DNA from: Planctomycetaceae bacterium
GTDB taxonomy: Bacteria > Planctomycetota > Planctomycetia > Pirellulales > Pirellulaceae
Length of the DNA stretch: 49,842 nucleotides
Assembly (NCBI GenBank): GCA_018660825.1
Contig: JABJJO010000050.1
Coordinates: forward strand, 1-49,842
Reading direction: 5' to 3'
A program made the translations under genes and the position numbers. Below, one piece after another: positions 9,711 through 18,117 of the stretch. Positions within the stretch are counted from its first letter, which is position 1, and every line of letters begins with the position of its first letter. The notes under the pieces were generated by a model. That model was not told where the DNA came from. It worked only from the letters and a program-made list of their open reading frames with translations, and made no database searches.

Positions 9711-11195
9711 TTATTGTGTAGACGAGTTTTGTTCTGCGAGTTGCTGCAGGGCGGCGCGAGTCGGTAGGGCTACTTCATCATCGCTGAGACCGGCCAAATG
9801 TTTTGATATATTGGTCGGGGATGTCTCTGTAGCAGTTTGCCCTTTCCAGCGGCTCATCAAGTACACGCCACCGGTGAAGCCAGCAGCGAGAATCAGGGGA
9901 ATCGCAAATATTGCCCAAACGGGTAGCTGAGCCGCCGGTTTTGCAGAAGTCGGCGCCGCCATTTTTTCATGGGGCAACCATTGAAAAGAATTGGCGAGCA
10001 TTAATGGTGAGGAAAACATCTGTCCTTGCGTTCCGTTATGTGCCCATGATTTAAAGAAATATCCAGTTACTTGAACGACGTCATTCATGTCCGCGGTGGT
10101 GCGGTCGATGTCTTTGTCGGGTAGCGCCGGAAAACCGCTCGGCGGTTGCAGACAGTACACGATTAAAGGCGTGGTGCTTCCGCCACTGGGTCGGATTACA
10201 AGGACATAGTATTGTGGGATGTCGAGTTGGTTTGTGGGTGCTTGGACGCGATACGCTTTGCGGACTTCACCTCGCATGGATATTAATTTACCCCGAAAAG
10301 TATCTTGTTGTTTTGAGAGCTCGAGAATGTTGGGTGTGAATAGGACACTCGCTTGCAAGCGATCCGCAGTGGCAGTGCGTAATGTTTCGAGCATTCGGAA
10401 CCATGCTAAGTTGTCGCTATTGCGAAACACCGTGTGGTCGTCAATTCGTGACATTCCAATTTGATCGAGGATGTGTTGAATGAATTGATATTCGGCTTGA
10501 TTTACCTCTGGGGTTTGCTTGTCAGAAGTTGTTTCAAGGATATCGAGAAATGCTTTGCGCAGCGTTTGTGTCCACCGCGTTCGCAGTTGACCAAGTACGG
10601 TTTGAGCGCGAGTTTTCTGTGCGGGTGTAAGTGCTGTTGTTGTCGAGTGAATCGACAACATGAGTTGTTGTTCGTATTTTTGGTACAGTAAATTTATTTT
10701 TTGGTACAGATCCCACCAAAGGGTTTGCTGTTGATTATTGCCACGCTTCCCGTTGCGTGCTCGGCGCAGAGTGTCTGTTAATGTTTGTTGCTCAGTGGAG
10801 GTTAATTTTTTTAGGATGGCAATCCACAGCGTGCGGTGGGTTGATTGTAGGTCTCGGGAGGCTTGGCTAGCCGTTGGTGGTAATGGATTGCCAAACCTGG
10901 CAAGTTGCGGATCAAACAAGATGTGGGCGCTGTTGCCTGATGCTGCGTTGGTCGGTGAATTTACTTGGACGGCTGCATGATCGTCAAAGAAACGAAACAA
11001 ATCGGGATCGCGAACTTTATCCATCATAATCACGATGGTCATTAGTAATGCGACGAGGGCAAATAGTTTGTATTGAACCTTTCGTGAAAAATAGTTTGGC
11101 GGTGGACGCCGTTTGCCAGTTCCGAGACCAGTTCTTGTGCCTTTCCCAACGGCTTGATCGTCGTCTCGAATTGATTTGCTACTTCTAAAATGCAC
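9711..11195 (-). CDS. Membrane protein, paralogous to the downstream gene
   Basis: No known family recognised. The 494-residue protein has a basic cytoplasmic N-terminus, a membrane helix (43-58), a long helical extracytoplasmic part (about 90-290), one beta-rich unit (300-408: FRGKLISMRGEVRK...VTGYFFKSW...SPLMLANSFQWLP) and a second helix (424-448) before a 46-residue cytoplasmic tail. The unit is clearly related to both units of the downstream protein: FFKSW against FFKLW, and FQWLPHE against VKWLPRD. The pair is likely an operon. The two-helix topology would put both ends inside the cell and the shared domain outside. Confidence 0.8.
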   Translation of the reverse strand: MHFRSSKSIRDDDQAVGKGTRTGLGTGKRRPPPNYFSRKVQYKLFALVALLMTIVIMMDKVRDPDLFRFFDDHAAVQVNSPTNAASGNSAHILFDPQLARFGNPLPPTASQASRDLQSTHRTLWIAILKKLTSTEQQTLTDTLRRARNGKRGNNQQQTLWWDLYQKINLLYQKYEQQLMLSIHSTTTALTPAQKTRAQTVLGQLRTRWTQTLRKAFLDILETTSDKQTPEVNQAEYQFIQHILDQIGMSRIDDHTVFRNSDNLAWFRMLETLRTATADRLQASVLFTPNILELSKQQDTFRGKLISMRGEVRKAYRVQAPTNQLDIPQYYVLVIRPSGGSTTPLIVYCLQPPSGFPALPDKDIDRTTADMNDVVQVTGYFFKSWAHNGTQGQMFSSPLMLANSFQWLPHEKMAAPTSAKPAAQLPVWAIFAIPLILAAGFTGGVYLMSRWKGQTATETSPTNISKHLAGLSDDEVALPTRAALQQLAEQNSSTQ

Positions 11196-11709
11196 GCTCG
11201 ATGTCTCTCTAAAATGTCCTCTTTTGGTGGTGTTCTTTTATTTTACCAACAAGAGTTGAGGTTGAGCCGTTAATTATTGTGAATCCATCATGGTCGATCA
11301 CTGTTTGTGTGACCGAGTCGTGAAGTAAAAATGGTGTGGTTTAGGGCCGATTGTGACCTAAGTTTGCCGATTGTGGAACGTTTGGCATCTCCAGTGCGAG
11401 ATTAGTTGACTGAAGGATAGTTGTTGTTGATTGGTGGGTTGAAGTAGGTATTTTCGTGCTAGGGGATACTTGCTTCTGGGTTGGTAAACTTATAGGCTAT
11501 AGCATAGCGATGGTGGTTGTGAGTTAGGTTTTATTTACAACACGGGGAACACTCGCCATTGTAAAGTGAACAGGAAGTAGAATAGATCAGGATTGTGCAG
11601 ATGTTTTTTCGACTGTAGCGTTTTACAATTGTCGTGACCTCATAGTATTGTTGGTCTTTTTAGCTTAGCAATTTGAATTTCTTCTAAAACGGTAAATAAA
11701 AGAACATTA
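11196..11709. other. Divergent intergenic region before the TPR-ExbB cluster
   Basis: 514 bases with no gene that I can support. It should carry promoters for the minus-strand pair and the plus-strand TPR cluster. A TTTACA (11622-11627) and TAGTAT (11643-11648) pair lies upstream of the TPR gene, but the 15-base spacing is short. A 10-base direct repeat is listed separately. There is no obvious riboswitch-like or tRNA fold. Confidence 0.5.
11346..11375 (+). repeat. Direct repeat GCCGATTGTG, 20-bp period
   Basis: GCCGATTGTG occurs at 11346-11355 and again at 11366-11375. A 20-bp period is close to two helical turns, as expected for a regulator binding one DNA face. The position in a divergent promoter region fits this, but two short copies could be chance. 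Confidence 0.3.
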
Positions 11710-14700
11710 ATGATCTGTTGTAGGACTCTACTACTAACACGTCGCACATTATCCGCGCGATTTGTAATACTTTCCGTATTCTTCCTTGGTATGACTATAC
11801 TGGGTCGTGAGGCGGTGCAGGCAGAAGAGCCTGCAAGTGAGTTTTTAGGATCGCTACGCGCACTGAAGTATTATGACTTGGCCGAGTACTACTTGGACCT
11901 ACAAGTCGAGAAGGATCTGCTTGCACCGGAGTTTCGTGCCAAGCTAGACTATGAGCGTGCCCTTGTCCTCATTCAGAGTGCCCGTTTGATTGGTAACGGA
12001 GACGAGCGAGATAAGCAATTTGAAGTTGCTCAGCAATTATTAGAGAAGTTTGCGCAGGCATCACAAAATTCTGAATTGAAAATCCTCGCGAGCAACGAGT
12101 TAGGTAACCTATTATTTCAGCGCGCCAATCTTATCTTGTTCGAAGCGAATCAAGACGAGAACAAGGCGATTCGCGGTGACATGTTGGGTCAAGCTCGATT
12201 GCTGTTGCAACGGGCCCGTGAGATCTATGTGGCGGGTCGAACACAACTGAAAACGGAATTAGAAGCGATACCGAAGATTTTGGATCCCAAAACGCAACAG
12301 TCACAAATTGAACGGCGGAAATCGTTGTATGGCAATTATTTGCAATCGATGATTACCGCTACGAAATTGCTTGAGGAAATCGGCAAGACATATGATCCAG
12401 GCACACCGGAACACAAGGCAGCATTTGAACAAGCGTTGCCTGAGTATGATGATATAGCGATTAAGTATCGTAACAAAGGTGCTGGATTATTGGCCTTGGT
12501 TGCACAGGGGCGATGTTATTTGGCGATTGATGACACTAAGCAAGCAATGAGTTATCTCAAACAGGTGGTCGACCAACGAGAAACACCTGGCTTTAGAAAT
12601 ATTGTCACGCAAGCAATGCCGCTGTATATCGAAGCCCTATCGCATGAATCGGTAAACCAGATTGAACAGGCATTGACGATTGGTGTAGCGTGGAACGCAG
12701 ACATTCGGCCCAATGAAACATACAATGAGGAATGGCATGAATTTCAACTAGAGCTTGCGCGGGCCTATATTCGAAAAGCTCAGGTCTTGGAAAAGGAAAA
12801 TCCGGAGGATCGTGAGGCGCGCAAGGCATATGTAGCAGCTCGGAAACTGGCACAACAAGTTCTTAAATACCCAGGGAAGTATAAAAACGTCGCTCGTGAT
12901 ATTATTGCGTCTTTGCCGGATTTGCCAGGTGGTGCTGGTGAAGAAGAAAAAACTCCCGAGACATTCGCCGAGGCTTTGGCGTTAGGCAAGGAATACATGG
13001 AGTCGGCTCAAACGATGGAATTTACCATAAAGAGTTTGCCGGCGACAATTGCGGCTGAGACCGATGAGGCGAATAAAAATGTTTTGGTAACGCAATTGCG
13101 TGAAGCGCAGGAAAATTACAAATCGACGCAAGCTGCTGCTGTGTCATACTATGAAATGGCATTAACGTTTACCGATGCGGACACACCAGTGGAACAGTTG
13201 CAGGAAGTCTATTACTATTTGACATTCATCAATTACAGCCGCAAACAATATTATGAAGCGGCTGTTTTGGGCGAATATTTGGCACGCCGTTATCCTGACA
13301 CGAACGCTGCTCGGCCTTGTGCAAAAATTGCCTTAAATTGCTACCAATTACTTTACAACCAAGCAGCATCAGACGACCGCGAATTCGAAGTATTGCGATT
13401 GATTGATATCGCTGAATATACGATCAATAATTGGGAAACTAGCGATGAAGCGATAGATGCTCGACGAAGACTCGTGCCCTACATGATCGAAGCGGGCCGT
13501 TTTGATGACGCACGTACTTTTACGTTGGATATTCCGGAAGGGGCGGCGGAGCGACTAGAGTCTGAATTGCGTTTGGGCCGAGCGATGTGGTTGCGTTACC
13601 GTCAACGTATAGGGGAGGAAAAAAAGTTAAAAGAGAATCAATCTAATCCAGCTCGACTTGCGGAGTTGGCAATCGAGATTCCGCAATTGTTAGCAGTTGC
13701 TGCTGAAATGTTGACTGCAGGCACAGACCATTTAGCCGCCAGTGCAAAAACTGCTCGAATTACTTCTAGTTCCGTGAACGGCTTGTTGTCGGCTTGTCAA
13801 TATTATATTCAAGTGGGCCAGCCAGCCAAAGCAGTTAGTCACTTAGAAGCCGATGATTATGGTTTGCTGACGTTGATTCGAAATAAGAACCCCGCGGCCA
13901 GTCGTTCTTCGTTAGCGGAACAAGGTTTTCGAATTGCTCTGAGTGGCCATATCGCCATGCTTGGATTTGGCCAAGATGCTCAAACACACATTGACGACGC
14001 CAAAGCGATCATGGCCGAACTAAACGCCCTTGTTGGTGAGACACCGGACGGGCAAAAACGTTTGGTGAGTATTTATTTTACTTTAGCCCGAGAATTGGAA
14101 ATTCAATTAGCCGCAGCCAATGATGACGCTCAGCGAAAGGTACTCGCCGATGGCTTCGAGACTTTTCTCAAAGAAGTCAGTAATACGTCGGATCAGTTTA
14201 CGGTTCGGCATTGGGTCGGCGTCACGATGCAGAGTCTCGGTAACGGATTTGAGGTCAACGGCACGATGACCCCGCAAGCCAAAGTGTATTACGAAAAAGC
14301 AATTAAACAGTTTACCGAGATTAAAGAAAGAGGCAAAACGGATCCTACTTGGGTGCACGAAGACCCTGCGACGGCGAAGGCATATATCGGTTCGATTCGA
14401 ATGAATTTGGCTCAAGTCATGAAAAAGATCGGTGATTATAAAGCAGCCTCGACGGAACTTGCTTACATCCTGTTAGAGACACCATCGAACGTCAGCGTTC
14501 AGATAGAAGCTGCCCGCACTTACAGTGAATTAGGTGTGCGGGAAAAGGATTCTGCTAAATATTTGCTAGCTATTGGAGGTGCTCGCAAAATGAAAAGCGG
14601 TGACAACTTAATCTGGGGTTGGCGAAAGATAAACCGGTTAACGCAGGGCAAAGAAGCATTTACGAACGAATACTACGAGTCTCGTCTGGGGATTGCCGAG

Positions 14701-14898
14701 GCCCGTTTGGGTTATGCAATGTTGAAGACAGGAGAAGACAAAAAAAAATATTTGGGTTATGCCAAATTAGAGATACTCAATACAAAAAAAATATACCCAG
14801 AACTTGGCGGACCAGAATTCAAGGCTCGTTTTGATGCGATGTTAAGAAAAATCCAAAAAGCTCTGGGTGAACGTGTTACAGGTTTAGTAAACAAATAG
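11710..14898 (+). CDS. Large secreted TPR-repeat protein
   Basis: The 1,062 residues begin with a signal peptide (hydrophobic 18-31, likely cleavage VQA|EE near 38). The rest is almost wholly alpha-helical with TPR-like helix pairs throughout. Examples are ALRALKYYDLAEYYLD-type, AAVLGEYLARRYPDTNAARPCAK, VYYEKAIKQFTEI and the C-terminal AEARLGYAMLKTGEDKKKYLGYAKLE units. No enzymatic motif is seen. Such proteins act as scaffolds, here in the periplasm. It heads a same-strand cluster with a second TPR protein, ExbB and two ExbD proteins, so it may be the periplasmic load or adaptor of that proton-driven complex; this is an inference from context. Confidence 0.85.
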   Translation: MICCRTLLLTRRTLSARFVILSVFFLGMTILGREAVQAEEPASEFLGSLRALKYYDLAEYYLDLQVEKDLLAPEFRAKLDYERALVLIQSARLIGNGDERDKQFEVAQQLLEKFAQASQNSELKILASNELGNLLFQRANLILFEANQDENKAIRGDMLGQARLLLQRAREIYVAGRTQLKTELEAIPKILDPKTQQSQIERRKSLYGNYLQSMITATKLLEEIGKTYDPGTPEHKAAFEQALPEYDDIAIKYRNKGAGLLALVAQGRCYLAIDDTKQAMSYLKQVVDQRETPGFRNIVTQAMPLYIEALSHESVNQIEQALTIGVAWNADIRPNETYNEEWHEFQLELARAYIRKAQVLEKENPEDREARKAYVAARKLAQQVLKYPGKYKNVARDIIASLPDLPGGAGEEEKTPETFAEALALGKEYMESAQTMEFTIKSLPATIAAETDEANKNVLVTQLREAQENYKSTQAAAVSYYEMALTFTDADTPVEQLQEVYYYLTFINYSRKQYYEAAVLGEYLARRYPDTNAARPCAKIALNCYQLLYNQAASDDREFEVLRLIDIAEYTINNWETSDEAIDARRRLVPYMIEAGRFDDARTFTLDIPEGAAERLESELRLGRAMWLRYRQRIGEEKKLKENQSNPARLAELAIEIPQLLAVAAEMLTAGTDHLAASAKTARITSSSVNGLLSACQYYIQVGQPAKAVSHLEADDYGLLTLIRNKNPAASRSSLAEQGFRIALSGHIAMLGFGQDAQTHIDDAKAIMAELNALVGETPDGQKRLVSIYFTLARELEIQLAAANDDAQRKVLADGFETFLKEVSNTSDQFTVRHWVGVTMQSLGNGFEVNGTMTPQAKVYYEKAIKQFTEIKERGKTDPTWVHEDPATAKAYIGSIRMNLAQVMKKIGDYKAASTELAYILLETPSNVSVQIEAARTYSELGVREKDSAKYLLAIGGARKMKSGDNLIWGWRKINRLTQGKEAFTNEYYESRLGIAEARLGYAMLKTGEDKKKYLGYAKLEILNTKKIYPELGGPEFKARFDAMLRKIQKALGERVTGLVNK

Positions 14899-14986
14899 AA
14901 GTAGCCCATTGTGGTCATGAGGGAAATACTGTTTCCGCCCGCAAGTGGAGCAGTCGATTGAAAACGAAATAAATAGGGATATGCAA

Positions 14987-16054
14987 ATGATCAAACGATT
15001 GCAACTAATTAAGCTCGTGCTGTTGTCGAGTCTGTTTTTAGTCGGTACGAATGTTGTGCAAGCTCAGGTCAAGGATCAAATTTACTTGATCAGTAATCCG
15101 AATGATTCGGTGACGGGTTTGATTGACTCGATTACCAAGAATGCAGTGACCGTGCGAGTTAACGGTGTGCCGCGTAAGTTAGCAGCCAACGACGTATCGC
15201 GGATTCAATTTGTGGATTCCCCAACGGAAGTTTTGCAGGCCGCCGCGATGTTTCGTAAAGGGCAGTTAAAAGACGCTCGTGCGGAACTTGCAAAGGTTAA
15301 TCTAGACGGAATCCAGAATCCATTCGTCAAACAGGATGTTGCTTATATGCTTGCGGCAGTGGATGCCCGCAGTGCGCTTGCTGGTGACGGTGATAAAAAT
15401 CAAGCTGGCTCACTGTTAGTCACGTTTTTGAATCAATACGCTGATAGCTATCATTATTATGAAATTGTCGAACTGTTCGGTGATTTAGCGTACGCGGTAG
15501 GTAGTTTTGACAAGGCGGCCGAACAGTACACCATTTTAACGACATCTCCTTGGGAAGATTTAAAGATCAAAGGGACGTTGCGATTAGCTAATTCAACGGT
15601 CGGCAAAGGCGACTATGCCGCTGCGTTGCTCATGTTCGAGAAAGTTGCTGCGGTTCCAGCGACGACGCCGTTGATGCAATTGACCGTTTCTGAGGCAAAA
15701 GCTGGCCAAGCAAGGTGCCTGGGTGAAACGGGAAAAGCGGCAGCCGGGATTGCTCTGACTGATAAGTTGATTAAGGACAATGATCCGAAAACGCAGAAAC
15801 AGTTATTTGCTCAAGCTTACAATGCTCAAGGTGTTTGTTACCGTAGCAATAAACAACCCAAAGATGCTATCCTTGCATTTCTACACACCCACTTAATATT
15901 TAACGAATCGGCTGATGCACATGCGGAATCACTATACCACTTGTCGCAACTGTGGAGCGAGGTTAGTAAAGCGGATCGTGCTCAAGATAGCAAACGTCTG
16001 TTACGAGAAAAGTATGCAGGCACCTTTTGGGAACAGAAATCACGAGCAGAATAA
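14987..16054 (+). CDS. Secreted TPR protein
   Basis: The ATG at 14987 is chosen because AGGG (14975-14978) sits about eight bases upstream and the protein then starts with a clean signal peptide (MIKRLQLIKLVLLSSLFLVG, likely cleavage VQA|QV at 26). An in-frame ATG at 14981 is also possible. The 355 residues comprise a small beta-rich segment after the signal (QIYLISNPNDSVTGLIDSI..., RIQFVDS), then TPR-like helices from about residue 75 to the end (AAAMFRKGQLKDARAEL; SFDKAAEQYTILT; NAQGVCYRSNKQPKDAILAF). It lies 88 bp after the large TPR gene and 189 bp before exbB. Likely a periplasmic partner of the same system. Confidence 0.85.
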   Translation: MIKRLQLIKLVLLSSLFLVGTNVVQAQVKDQIYLISNPNDSVTGLIDSITKNAVTVRVNGVPRKLAANDVSRIQFVDSPTEVLQAAAMFRKGQLKDARAELAKVNLDGIQNPFVKQDVAYMLAAVDARSALAGDGDKNQAGSLLVTFLNQYADSYHYYEIVELFGDLAYAVGSFDKAAEQYTILTTSPWEDLKIKGTLRLANSTVGKGDYAAALLMFEKVAAVPATTPLMQLTVSEAKAGQARCLGETGKAAAGIALTDKLIKDNDPKTQKQLFAQAYNAQGVCYRSNKQPKDAILAFLHTHLIFNESADAHAESLYHLSQLWSEVSKADRAQDSKRLLREKYAGTFWEQKSRAE

Positions 16055-16187
16055 CCGACAAACATTTGCTCTCGAGCTTTTATTTTGGCGGCGGTTCGGG
16101 AATAATACAGAGTCTACCATCGCAACAAATATTAATCATAATCGCATCCCTTAATAAAATAGACTAACACTAACATTTTACTTATGC

Positions 16188-16213
16188 GGTACTTTTGTAC
16201 CACACTCTACAAT
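16188..16213 (+). promoter_or_regulatory. Inverted repeat and possible -10 element upstream of exbB
   Basis: GGTAC-TTTT-GTACC (16188-16201) is a perfect inverted repeat, and TACAAT (16208-16213, five of six matches to TATAAT) follows. It is about 30-50 bases before the exbB ATG. This could be an internal promoter with an operator, allowing the ExbB/ExbD genes to be expressed separately from the TPR genes. No clear -35 was found. Confidence 0.3.
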
Positions 16214-16243
16214 GAGTTTTAGATTCAAAGAACGGAGACAACA

Positions 16244-17119
16244 ATGGTTCAATTAGCAATCCCAGCGTGGCCCAAATGGATTTTGACAGGGCTAACGGCA
16301 TTAGCGCTAGTTGTCGGTTTGGGCGATTCGCTCAGCCTTAACATGACATCAGTGTTGGTTGCACAAGATGATTTGCCTGATGAAAACGTGCCCGAAGAGG
16401 ACAATGCGGAACCGGCTCCGGTTGATAACGAAAACGAGGCACCGGCAGCGGGCGAAGATGGTGCGGCGGGCGGAGATGGTGGAGACGCACCGACGTCTTA
16501 TCTAGCTTGGGTGTTTGATGCACTTGGTGTCGGCTATACGTTGATTTTCCTTGCGCTTTCTTTTACGCTAGTCGCCTTGTTTGTTATGAATTTGATCACT
16601 AGTGCTCGCAGTAAGGTTTGTCCGGTGCATCTAGTCGAAGACTTTGAAGAGATGCTTGACAATAAACAATATCAAGACGCTTACGAATTAGCCAAGGAGC
16701 ACGAATCTGTACTAGGTTCCGTTTTGTCAGCTGGTTTAGCAAAGCTGTCGGCTGGGTATCCTCAGGCTATCGAAGCGATGCAGGAAATTGGTGAAGAAGA
16801 GAACATGAAGCTTGAACATCGATTGAGTTATATGGCTTTGATCGGAACGATTTCACCGATGGTTGGGTTGTTTGGTACGGTTCACGGGATGATCGCGGCG
16901 TTTCAAGTTATCGCAACGGGTGGATCGACGCCGGAAGCTTCCGAGCTTGCCGGCGGTATCTCAACTGCTTTGTTTACGACTCTCTTGGGACTGGCGATCG
17001 CGATTCCAGCTATTGCTGTTTATAACATCCTCAAAAACCGAGTAGCACGACTGATGCTAGAAGTAGGCATCCTCAGTGAAGGTTTGATGGGGCGATTTGA
17101 AGGTGTAGGCAAGAAATAG
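16244..17119 (+). CDS. ExbB/TolQ/MotA-family proton channel protein with acidic N-terminal extension
   Basis: The 291-residue protein carries an N-terminal signal-like helix (13-30; VLVA|QDD near 40). An Asp/Glu/Ala/Pro/Gly-rich stretch (41-84) follows, then the ExbB core: a helix at about 96-118, the hairpin signature ISPMVGLFGTVHGMIAAF (about 203-220) and GGISTALFTTLLGLAIAIP (from about 236). This matches the family pattern 'P.LGLLGTV.GMI.AF ... GI..AL.TT..GL..AIPA'. ExbB-type pentamers pass protons together with an ExbD dimer to power periplasmic work. GGAG (16234-16237) precedes the ATG. The two exbD genes follow by 6 and 11 bp. Confidence 0.93.
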   Translation: MVQLAIPAWPKWILTGLTALALVVGLGDSLSLNMTSVLVAQDDLPDENVPEEDNAEPAPVDNENEAPAAGEDGAAGGDGGDAPTSYLAWVFDALGVGYTLIFLALSFTLVALFVMNLITSARSKVCPVHLVEDFEEMLDNKQYQDAYELAKEHESVLGSVLSAGLAKLSAGYPQAIEAMQEIGEEENMKLEHRLSYMALIGTISPMVGLFGTVHGMIAAFQVIATGGSTPEASELAGGISTALFTTLLGLAIAIPAIAVYNILKNRVARLMLEVGILSEGLMGRFEGVGKK

Positions 17120-17125
17120 AAACCG

Positions 17126-17599
17126 ATGCGAATAAAGAAACAAAAATCCGAAATCCTCGAAGGCGATTTGACGCCGATGATTGACATGACGTTTCAGTTG
17201 ATCGCTTTTTTTATGGTGTTGATTAATTTCACCCAGAGCGAAACCAACGATATGGTTCAACTACCGGATAGTGCACTGGCTAAGCCACCAGATTCACAAT
17301 TGGAGAATCTAGTGATCATTCATCTTGGTCAAGATGGCACGGCCGTCATGAACCAAACCGAAGTGAATTACCTCGGTCTACGCCATTATCTGGATGTTGA
17401 ATATTATCGCATTGACGTGCAAACGACGGACAGTCCTAAGGACACGACGATAGTTATCCGTGCTCACAAGGCTGCCAAAGGGGGAATGGTGCAGGAATTG
17501 ATTCAGATTTGCCAAGAGGCAGGTTTTGAGAATTTTGCATTGCGTGCCGAAGAAAATATAAATAGCGCTCCAAAATATATAACACCATTAGGGGGCTAA
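17126..17599 (+). CDS. ExbD/TolR-family protein, first copy
   Basis: The 157-residue protein has the classic layout: short cytoplasmic N-terminus, one membrane helix with the proton-carrying aspartate in LTPMIDMTFQLIAFFMVL (D20), and a periplasmic domain. That domain contains the family's 'VVIRAHKAAKGGMVQELIQICQEAGF' pattern near residues 110-135. It would form a dimer inside the ExbB pentamer. It differs clearly from the second copy 11 bp downstream, so the functional unit may be an ExbD heterodimer. Confidence 0.93.
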   Translation: MRIKKQKSEILEGDLTPMIDMTFQLIAFFMVLINFTQSETNDMVQLPDSALAKPPDSQLENLVIIHLGQDGTAVMNQTEVNYLGLRHYLDVEYYRIDVQTTDSPKDTTIVIRAHKAAKGGMVQELIQICQEAGFENFALRAEENINSAPKYITPLGG

Positions 17600-17610
17600 C
17601 CGAGACAATA

Positions 17611-18099
17611 ATGAAGATACGCAATACTGATGGCAAGGGTGAAAAAATCGAACTGCAGATGACTCCGATGATTGACATCGTGTTTCAACTGCTTGTGTTT
17701 TTCATTATGACGTTCAAAATTGTCGCGATGGAGGGTGATTTCAATATCCGCATGCCCGCTGCATCACCACAAGCTGCCCCGCCAGATCAAATGGAGTTTC
17801 CGCCGATGAAGCTATATTTATCGGGCAATGAAGATGGCACTCTGGCTGGTATACGCTTAAATGAAGAGAGCTTGCCGACGGTACAGCATTTGAATTCTCG
17901 AATTCAAGAGTTGATAGGTACCGATGGAGGTCCGAGTCGAGACACTGCGGAAATCGAAGTTGGTTTTGATTATGACTTGCATTATGAGTGGGTGATTGGT
18001 GCAATCACCGCGGTGTCTGGTACGAAGGACACGAATGGCAATGTTGTACGATTAATCGAAAAGATACGATTTAATACACCCGAGTCACAAGACGAATAG
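17611..18099 (+). CDS. ExbD/TolR-family protein, second copy
   Basis: The 162-residue protein has the essential aspartate in MTPMIDIVFQLLVFFIMTF (D22) and a periplasmic domain with an EIEVGFDYDLHYEWVIGAITAV segment matching the ExbD fold. It keeps the same topology as the first copy but has a different periplasmic surface (RMPAASPQAAPPDQMEFPP linker). It is last in the TPR-TPR-exbB-exbD-exbD run and converges on the recombinase gene, ending 18 bp before it. Confidence 0.93.
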   Translation: MKIRNTDGKGEKIELQMTPMIDIVFQLLVFFIMTFKIVAMEGDFNIRMPAASPQAAPPDQMEFPPMKLYLSGNEDGTLAGIRLNEESLPTVQHLNSRIQELIGTDGGPSRDTAEIEVGFDYDLHYEWVIGAITAVSGTKDTNGNVVRLIEKIRFNTPESQDE

Positions 18100-18117
18100 A
18101 ATCGCGGCCGGTTTTCG

